DNA of 64,000 nucleotides from an uncultured Mediterranea sp. GTDB lineage: Bacteria; Bacteroidota; Bacteroidia; Bacteroidales; Bacteroidaceae. Positions 58,326 to 64,000 of this stretch are shown here, in pieces. The DNA lies in contig NZ_CABUOL010000007.1 in the NCBI RefSeq assembly GCF_902493215.1, forward strand, positions 110,928 to 174,927, read 5' to 3'. The notes beneath the pieces are model-generated. The model worked only from the letters and a program-made list of their open reading frames with translations, did no database searches and was not told the DNA's origin. Made by a program: the position numbers and the translations under genes. Positions within the stretch are counted from its first letter, which is position 1, and each line of letters begins with the position of its first letter.

Positions 58326-60373
58326 CTCTTTATTCCATTTCTGATTAATAATGCATCGATTGTCGGTTCTTGTCCGCGGAAGCGTTTGTAGAGCGTCATG
58401 GGGTGTTCGGTTCCTCCCCGCGAAAGTATGTTTTCGCGGAAGGAAAAGGCTGTTTTTTGGTTGAAAATCCCCTGTTTTTTAAAAAGTGAGAAGGCGTCGG
58501 CATCCAACACTTCGGCCCACTTGTAGCTGTAGTAACCGGCCGAATAGCCTCCGGCAAAGATGTGCGAGAACTGGGTGCTCATGCAGGTGCCTTCGACCGA
58601 TGGCAACACTTGGGCACGTGCCCAGGCCTGCTTCTCGTAGGCCATCACGTCGCCTTCGAAGGGCGTGGTGCGGGTGTACCATGCCATGTCCAGCAGGCCG
58701 AAGCTGACCTGGCGCAGGCAGGCGTAGGCGGCGTCGAAGTTGCGCGAATCCACAATGCGCTGTACCAGCTCGTCGGGAATCAGTTCGCCTGTCTGATAGT
58801 GGCGGGCAAAGGTGTGCAGGAATTCCTTTTCAACGGCAAAGTTCTCCATGAATTGTGAGGGCAATTCCACAAAGTCCCAGTAGACGTTGGTACCGCTCAG
58901 ACTGGCGTAGGTCGTGTTGGCAAACATGCCGTGCAGACTATGGCCGAACTCGTGGAGGAAGGTTTCCACTTCTCCGAAGGTGAGGAGGGCAGGCTTGTCC
59001 TGTGTGGGTTTGGTGAAGTTCATTACCAGCGAAACGTGCGGACGACTGTTCTCGTCTGTCTTTTCGTCAATCCATTGTTCTTTGTAGCTGGTCATCCAGG
59101 CACCCGAACGCTTTCCTTCGCGCGGGTGGAAGTCGGTATAGAGTACGGCGAGGAAGCTGCCGTCCTTGTCGAATACATCAAAGGCTTCCACATCCTTGTG
59201 ATAGACGGGAATGTCGGGATTCTTTTGAAACGTAATGCCATAGAGGCGGGTGGCCAGGCCGAACACGCCTTTCTTGACGTTCTCCAGCTCGAAGTAAGGG
59301 CGGAGCATCTCGTCGTTGAGGTTGAACTTGCGGTCCTTGAGTTTCTGCGAGTAGTATCCCCAGTCCCAGGGCATCAGGGTGAAATCGGCTCCCTGTTCTT
59401 CGCGGGCCAGTGCTTGTACTTCGGCATATTCCTTTTGTGCCGTCGGTTTGTAGGCTTCGAGCAGCTGGTCGAGCAGGTGGTAGACGTTGGCGCTGTTCTG
59501 TGCCATGCGGCGCTCCAGCTTGTAGGTAGCATAATCTTTATATCCCAACAGCTGGGCGAGGGCCAGGCGGGTGTTGACCAGCTGCTTCACGATGTCGAGG
59601 TTGTTGCAGGCGTTGGCGTGCGTGCACTTGGTGTTATAGGCCATGTAGATTTCCTTGCGCAGGTCGCGGTCGGCGGCATAGGTCAGGAAAGGCACATAGC
59701 TTGGGGCGTGCAGGGTGAAGACCCAGCCCTCCTGCTGTTTTTCGCGAGCCGTTTCGGCGGCAGCGTCGATGGCACTTTGCGGCAGGCCTTTCAGTTGGGA
59801 TTCGTCGGTCAGCACCAGCTGGTAGTCGTTGGTTTCCTTCAGATTGTTTTCGCTGAATTGCAGGGTCAGCAGGCTCAGTTGGCGCGACAGTTCACGATAT
59901 TTCTCCTTGTCGGCCCCCTGCAGGTTGGCTCCGCTGCGCACAAATCCTTCATAAGTATCTTCCGTCAGTTTCCGTTGTTCGGCAGTCAGAGGTTCGTCGT
60001 TGCGGTGCTCGTAGGCCGTTTTGACCCGTTCGAAGAGTCGTTCGTTCAGCGTGATGTTGTTGGCATGTTCGCTCAGCAGCGGCATCAACTCCTTGGCCAG
60101 TTCCTGCATGGCGTCGTTGGTTTCGGCGCTGAGCAGGTTGTCGAACACCACTTCCACGCGATGCAACAATTGACCCGACTTTTCCAAAGCCAGAATGGTG
60201 TTGTGGAAGGTGGCAGGTTCGGGATTGTTGACGATGGTGTCTATTTCCTCGTTCTGGCATTCGATACCCCGGCGGATGGCGGGGGCATAGTGCTCCACGG
60301 CGATGCGGTCGAAGGGGACGGTGCCGTGGGGTGTATGGATATTTTCAAAAAAAGGATTCTGAACTTGCATCAT
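58322..60373 (-). CDS. M3-family metallopeptidase, peptidyl-dipeptidase Dcp-like
   Basis: A 683-residue thimet-type zinc peptidase. The zinc motif FLHEFGHSLHGMF (about residue 470) and the downstream Glu in VYWDFVELPSQFMEN are intact, as are GYSAGYYSYKWAEVLDADAF and SRGGTEHPMTLYKRFRG. No signal peptide, so it is cytosolic and degrades short peptides, releasing dipeptides from the C-terminus in Dcp. Full length. It heads the operon of five genes running to the cyclo-ligase. Two starts (60373, 60370) are equal. Confidence 0.92.
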   Translation of the reverse strand: MMQVQNPFFENIHTPHGTVPFDRIAVEHYAPAIRRGIECQNEEIDTIVNNPEPATFHNTILALEKSGQLLHRVEVVFDNLLSAETNDAMQELAKELMPLLSEHANNITLNERLFERVKTAYEHRNDEPLTAEQRKLTEDTYEGFVRSGANLQGADKEKYRELSRQLSLLTLQFSENNLKETNDYQLVLTDESQLKGLPQSAIDAAAETAREKQQEGWVFTLHAPSYVPFLTYAADRDLRKEIYMAYNTKCTHANACNNLDIVKQLVNTRLALAQLLGYKDYATYKLERRMAQNSANVYHLLDQLLEAYKPTAQKEYAEVQALAREEQGADFTLMPWDWGYYSQKLKDRKFNLNDEMLRPYFELENVKKGVFGLATRLYGITFQKNPDIPVYHKDVEAFDVFDKDGSFLAVLYTDFHPREGKRSGAWMTSYKEQWIDEKTDENSRPHVSLVMNFTKPTQDKPALLTFGEVETFLHEFGHSLHGMFANTTYASLSGTNVYWDFVELPSQFMENFAVEKEFLHTFARHYQTGELIPDELVQRIVDSRNFDAAYACLRQVSFGLLDMAWYTRTTPFEGDVMAYEKQAWARAQVLPSVEGTCMSTQFSHIFAGGYSAGYYSYKWAEVLDADAFSLFKKQGIFNQKTAFSFRENILSRGGTEHPMTLYKRFRGQEPTIDALLIRNGIKR

Positions 60374-60455
60374 TAATTAGGTATCAAAATGAAACAATCG
60401 CAGGTGTCTTTTTACTTGATAGCATAAAACTCCTTCATTATAACATGCAAAAGTG

Positions 60456-60489
60456 CAAAAAAAATAGGCGACTGCTACAGATGTCGCCT
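60456..60489 (-). terminator. terminator downstream of the beta-propeller genes
   Basis: AGGCGAC / GTCGCCT stem with a T run on the minus strand. The sequence before it (ACAGTTAGAAATTATTAAAG on the minus strand) repeats almost exactly before the gap terminator at 63442-63488. Confidence 0.75.
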
Positions 60490-60662
60490 TTACTTTAATA
60501 ATTTCTAACTGTTTATGCAAATGGCTTGAGCTGGTTCTGTTATTATAGCCATTTTTACTCTATGGCGCATTGTTACATATCCGTCAGGCTTGTTTTAAGC
60601 CTAGGATGATATTTTCGTCCTGTTATGTTGAACGGAGCTGAAACATTTTATTATATAGGTGC
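60490..60662. other. non-coding stretch behind the beta-propeller genes
   Basis: A small hairpin AGGCTT / AAGCCT lies near 60592-60608 and a 21-codon frame ends at the repeat of the terminator leader. I see no supported gene. Confidence 0.5.
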
Positions 60663-61865
60663 TTAATCGATTTTCACACTCGAAACCATTAAAATCGGAT
60701 TTTCCTCCCCTGTTAAATTTTCTATGATATTTCTTAATTGGGGATTCTCACTTTTCATTTCCTGCAGATAGAAAGGTGGGACAATCGTATAAAATTTACT
60801 TCCTTCCAAGGCAAGGGGAAGTAAAGGGTATCCCTTGTCGATATCATTCTTGATCACCCAGCCATTTGAAGAATAGCCACTTAATTGTTTGTTACTTCTT
60901 TTGTCCCGCAGATATACTCCTGTTTTATGTTCTGCGTAATTGTTATATCCGATAAACAACACACTGTCACTTTCCAGGCATCCTTGTATTTCCCAGAAGT
61001 CAGGATAACCCTTTCCGCCTTCCAAACCATCTTCCGTGCTTAATCTTTCTTCTTTTAACATAGACAGGTGCGCTTTCTTCTTTTCTAAGTTTGCTTTTCC
61101 GAAATCAATGGAGTATTTGGGTGAAACGCCATCTGAAGTGAGTTGGTACACTTCGTCTGAAAGTGGAAAAGTCAGTATACCTTCTTCTCGACCGGAGTAA
61201 TTTCGGAGCATATGATAGTCGATTATCTCTACCAGGTCGATGGACGAGTCCTGATAGAGGAAATAATGAGTATCTGATGTTTGTAAATCATATATGGCCA
61301 ATAAGGGAGTTTGATTGTCTTTGGAGATATGGTTGTTCCGCCCATAGTCGCAATAGAAGACAAGGGAATGATCTGCACAGATAAAGTCATTTGCAAGAAA
61401 GCCCAATTGGATTGTTTTATCAAAATTTCCTTCCATAGTATATACATGGACTTTTTTTCTATCCAAAACATACACCTCTTTCTTTTTGTGATTTATAGCG
61501 GCTCCGTTTATTTGGGTATACTGGCCGGGTCCTATGCCTTGTTCGGCAATTTTATACAGATATTTTCCTTTATGGTCAAAGAAGAATATGGAAGCAGTTT
61601 TCTGATCCACTACAATCATTTTATCATCTGTAAGCAGGAGCTGGTTTATGTTACCTATCAGATTCTCATCTGTGGTTTCCAAGGGGACATATTGTATGTC
61701 ACTTATGAATGTTGACATATTCAAGTCCTGTTGGACGGGAGCGCTTAGATTGATATTTGCCCGGTTATTCTGATTGTTGGTTGAAGACGGACGGCATGAG
61801 ATTAGTATAATCAGAAATGATAATGTGAAGAGTTCTATTGCTTTGCAATGTGAATATGACATCAT
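60663..61865 (-). CDS. 6-bladed beta-propeller lipoprotein (400 aa)
   Basis: A 400-residue lipoprotein with a lipobox (LIILISC, Cys about residue 24). The mature part has the repeating pattern of Bacteroidales 6-bladed beta-propeller proteins: YVPLETTDENLIGNINQLLLTDDKMIVVD, FDHKGKYLYKIAEQGIGPGQYTQI and KKEVYVLDRKKVHVY. It starts seven bases behind its paralogue, and the two form one operon. No function is established for the family; a role in glycan or peptide binding at the cell surface is often assumed. Confidence 0.8.
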   Translation of the reverse strand: MMSYSHCKAIELFTLSFLIILISCRPSSTNNQNNRANINLSAPVQQDLNMSTFISDIQYVPLETTDENLIGNINQLLLTDDKMIVVDQKTASIFFFDHKGKYLYKIAEQGIGPGQYTQINGAAINHKKKEVYVLDRKKVHVYTMEGNFDKTIQLGFLANDFICADHSLVFYCDYGRNNHISKDNQTPLLAIYDLQTSDTHYFLYQDSSIDLVEIIDYHMLRNYSGREEGILTFPLSDEVYQLTSDGVSPKYSIDFGKANLEKKKAHLSMLKEERLSTEDGLEGGKGYPDFWEIQGCLESDSVLFIGYNNYAEHKTGVYLRDKRSNKQLSGYSSNGWVIKNDIDKGYPLLPLALEGSKFYTIVPPFYLQEMKSENPQLRNIIENLTGEENPILMVSSVKID

Positions 61866-61872
61866 AATTGGA

Positions 61873-63147
61873 TTATTTTTTAATGTGCATTGTTACAATA
61901 ATCGGGTTGTCTTCATCTTCAATGTCTTTTGCCCATGATACTTTGTCTTTATCAATGGCATAAGGTTGTACAAGACTATATAACATATCACCATGTGAAG
62001 TGTATAGGATGAACTGGGCTAAGCCGTCTATATCGTTGATGACAGGCAATTTCCCTGAATCACTTTGCCCTTTGATAACCTCTCCACTCTTTTTGTTGTA
62101 AAAGATGACGGATTGTTTATGCTCAACCATATATACAGATACTATATAATCATTCGTTTCATTGATACTGACCCACATGGGAAAGCCTTGTATCAATTCT
62201 TCTACTTGACCAACGTCTATTTTTTCATTCTTTATTTTTTGAAGATAAATGTTCTGTATATTTTCTTGTGATTCACTTAATGAGAATGAGACCTTTTCAT
62301 TCAAGTTCAGTTTGCTGTCCAATTGATAAATCCGGTTCTCCAGTGGTGAGAGGAAGTTTCCGAAGTCGGTAAACAGTTTATATGAACCACACACTTCTTT
62401 CATTTCAATTTGCGAATCGAAAAATGCTGCAGACTTTGATTCCCCATTATGAATATTCAGAAATAGAAGGTTGGGCGTCTTTCCGTTTTCCTTATATGGG
62501 GCATTGTCTTTATATCCACCATACAAAGCTATCCATGAATTGTCAATGACATGAATGCTTTCTGCCCAATAGTTGGTCTTTATTTCTTTCTCTAATATAC
62601 CATTATTGTTGTAAACGAATAGTTTGTGTAGATTACAGTCGAAGAGGTATATCCTTTGGTTGTATATATCAAAATCGTCAATGCTGGTGTACTCTCCAGG
62701 TCCTACTCCTTTATTCCCTATTTTCTTCACAAGTTTACCATTGAGGTCGAAACAATAGAGGGATGAGGATATTTCGTCAAAGATGTAAATGAACCTGTCG
62801 GAAACAAGCATTTTGGTAACCTGTCCAATTAGTAGATTGTCCTTTGTTTCCAGAGGTGTATAAGTAATAGAATCCACTAAAGAGGATAGTTTGATTTCAT
62901 TGGGGGTATTGAGAGCTGTATCTATGATAATACCCTCCTGCATGTCCTTCTCGCTTCTTCCACAAGAGAAGAAGATAAAAGGAAATAGAAGAAATAATAT
63001 TTTAAGTTTGAATCCCCCCCCATTATATGGTAAAATGTTCGTAGAAGAGAGAGAAATGGCTGAAGCTTGCAAGATACTGAAGACATAATCTCCCATTTGT
63101 GTTACTATGGTATACACTTTTTTCATTGTTGAATATTTGTGTTTCAA
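61873..63147 (-). CDS. 6-bladed beta-propeller lipoprotein (424 aa), poly-G in leader
   Basis: A paralogue of the following gene (TPLETKDNLLIGQVTKMLV, GKLVKKIGNKGVGPGEYTSIDDF). The lipobox KILFLLFPFIFFSC lies about 60 residues from the first Met of the open frame, which is far longer than usual. A run of eight G (63014-63021) is placed between the upstream start codons and the signal peptide. A Met directly at the run would be in frame only with six or nine G, so the frame and the start seem to depend on the run length. Start choice is therefore open. Confidence 0.7.
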   Translation of the reverse strand: MKHKYSTMKKVYTIVTQMGDYVFSILQASAISLSSTNILPYNGGGFKLKILFLLFPFIFFSCGRSEKDMQEGIIIDTALNTPNEIKLSSLVDSITYTPLETKDNLLIGQVTKMLVSDRFIYIFDEISSSLYCFDLNGKLVKKIGNKGVGPGEYTSIDDFDIYNQRIYLFDCNLHKLFVYNNNGILEKEIKTNYWAESIHVIDNSWIALYGGYKDNAPYKENGKTPNLLFLNIHNGESKSAAFFDSQIEMKEVCGSYKLFTDFGNFLSPLENRIYQLDSKLNLNEKVSFSLSESQENIQNIYLQKIKNEKIDVGQVEELIQGFPMWVSINETNDYIVSVYMVEHKQSVIFYNKKSGEVIKGQSDSGKLPVINDIDGLAQFILYTSHGDMLYSLVQPYAIDKDKVSWAKDIEDEDNPIIVTMHIKK

Positions 63148-63440
63148 ATTTCAGCATAAAGAATGTGAAAAACAAATGTTTTGTAATCTTATTTGGTAAA
63201 TATGTCCAGAAACATGCTTTAGAAGGGACAGTATCGGATGCCTCGGCAGGGGAGCAATGTTCCGCTGATTCCTAGTTATGAGTGTAGTTTTGCCAAGGTA
63301 GGCTGTTGGAGATGTGAAGTAGGTATTTCTTCGGTTGAGAATAATTGTGTGGAGAAGTTTGGATAGCTGTCCTTCACGGATCCGATGGTGTTAAGGTGCT
63401 GCCAATGGGTGATATCTGGTGGAAAGATGGAGCAAAAAAA
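63148..63440. other. intergenic stretch, no supported gene
   Basis: Short frames occur on the plus strand but none has a promoter, a ribosome binding site or a recognisable family. The upstream promoter of the beta-propeller pair should lie in its left part; only weak matches (AACATTTG) are seen. Confidence 0.5.
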
Positions 63441-63441
63441 A

Positions 63442-63488
63442 AGGCGGCTTCCGCAGAAGCCGCCTATACTTTAATATTTTCTAACTGT
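63442..63488 (-). terminator. terminator of gap
   Basis: AGGCGGCTTC / GAAGCCGCCT, 4-base loop, with a run of nine T on the minus strand; preceded by ACAGTTAGAAAATATTAAAG. Confidence 0.88.
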
Positions 63489-63491
63489 AAA

Positions 63492-64000
63492 TTAGCAGTT
63501 AACAGATGCCATGTGAGCAATCAGGTCGAGAACTTTGTTAGAGTAACCGATTTCGTTGTCGTACCAAGATACAACTTTAACGAAAGTATCTGTCAAAGCG
63601 ATACCTGCCTTAGCATCGAAGATAGACGTGTGAGTGTCACCCAGGAAGTCAGAAGAAACAACTGCATCTTCAGTGTAACCCAGGATACCCTTCAGTTCGC
63701 CTTCAGAAGCTTCCTTCATGGCAGCGCAGATTTCAGCGTAAGTAGCAGGCTTAGCCAAGTTTACAGTCAAGTCAACTACAGAAACGTCCAGAGTCGGAAC
63801 ACGCATAGACATACCAGTCAGCTTGCCGTTCAGAGTCGGGATAACTTTACCTACAGCCTTAGCAGCACCGGTAGAAGAGGGGATGATGTTGCCAGAAGCA
63901 GCACGACCACCACGCCAGTCTTTCATAGAAGGACCGTCAACAGTCTTCTGAGTAGCAGTTGTAGAGTGAACTGTAGTCATCAAACCGTCAGTGATACCCC
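63492..64000 (-). CDS. gap: glyceraldehyde-3-phosphate dehydrogenase, C-terminal part
   Basis: The gene enters from the right edge, so its N-terminal half is missing. The visible 168 residues include TTVHSTTATQKTVDGPSMKDWRGGR, the catalytic-domain blocks SSTGAAKAVGKVIPTLNGKLTGMSMRVPT and WYDNEIGYSNKVLDL, which are typical of glycolytic NAD-dependent GAPDH. The catalytic Cys lies just outside the window. The codon use is strongly biased, as in highly expressed genes. It ends in a strong terminator. Confidence 0.95.
   Translation of the reverse strand, partial: GITDGLMTTVHSTTATQKTVDGPSMKDWRGGRAASGNIIPSSTGAAKAVGKVIPTLNGKLTGMSMRVPTLDVSVVDLTVNLAKPATYAEICAAMKEASEGELKGILGYTEDAVVSSDFLGDTHTSIFDAKAGIALTDTFVKVVSWYDNEIGYSNKVLDLIAHMASVNC

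Noticed and set aside
58931..60376. 481-residue open frame antisense to the M3 peptidase
   Set aside because: The peptidase frame carries HEFGH and all family blocks; the antisense frame has repetitive Val/Gly/Gln composition.
63200..63372. Short plus-strand frames with Cys (for example ending ENNCVEKFG) as an NVEALT-type small gene
   Set aside because: They are under 50 codons, lack a promoter and signal peptide, and point away from the beta-propeller operon.

Overview
The window looks like a chromosomal segment of a gut Bacteroidales, most likely Bacteroides or Phocaeicola. The signs are many Bacteroidota-type promoters (a -7 box TAnnTTTG, often with a -33 TTTG), SusC/SusD genes, a one-protein hybrid two-component system, serine-type sulfatase, NlpB-style Cys lipoproteins without strong ribosome binding sites, and tRNAs without an encoded CCA. 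No ribosomal RNA, CRISPR array, prophage or intact insertion sequence was seen.

Layout. 1-5.2 kb: the start of an AsmA-like gene leaving the window, then a MarR-controlled tripartite efflux operon (marR, tolC-like, emrA-like, emrB-like) divergent from yccF. 5.3-12.5 kb: an overlooked 42-residue ORF, a membrane LytTR regulator with a TonB-dependent receptor, a DUF2141 protein, a large transglutaminase-like lipoprotein and an Ala-rich mini-lipoprotein. 12.7-18.4 kb: housekeeping genes (mtaB, lauroyl acyltransferase, glycosyltransferase 2, folB, ung, asnA, tRNA-Arg). 18.5-45.8 kb: one polysaccharide utilisation locus (PUL) with GH95, HTCS regulator, SusC, SusD, GH88, GH89, sulfatase, two GH2 and a PL8-superfamily lyase fused to a DUF6250 domain. 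46.0-51.9 kb: an AT-rich accessory island. It holds a WYL-domain regulator followed by two PD-(D/E)XK-like nucleases, an RNase J-like beta-CASP protein and a metallophosphoesterase, with one divergent unknown gene and a transposase remnant, beside tRNA-Gly and tRNA-Tyr. 52.2-64 kb: ribH, a TPR membrane protein, recF, a DUF721 gene, a five-gene operon (M3 peptidase, DUF4847-like lipoprotein, dCMP deaminase, S41 protease, 5-FTHF cyclo-ligase), two 6-bladed beta-propeller lipoproteins, and the 3' part of gap.

How the parts work together. The PUL encodes import (SusC/SusD), sensing (HTCS with an AraC output domain) and a set of exo-enzymes and a lyase that fit an uronic-acid-containing, sulfated glycan with alpha-GlcNAc and fucose or L-galactose. 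The same inverted-repeat motif stands before both the GH95 gene and susC, suggesting that the HTCS switches both. The efflux operon carries a perfect 12-bp-arm palindrome over the marR promoter. The WYL operon carries two copies of a 19-bp dyad over its divergent promoters, the arrangement known for BrxR/CapW-type regulators of phage defence, so this five-to-six-gene cluster is my best candidate for an undescribed defence system.

A second unusual theme is non-coding: four intergenic places (8.7, 12.1, 21.1 and 45.9 kb) each hold three to six tandem copies of a 21-23 bp quasi-palindrome. The sequence differs from place to place but unit length and architecture are the same. A 153-bp MITE-like element with a 5-bp target duplication sits exactly between the AT-richer and GC-richer halves of the PUL.
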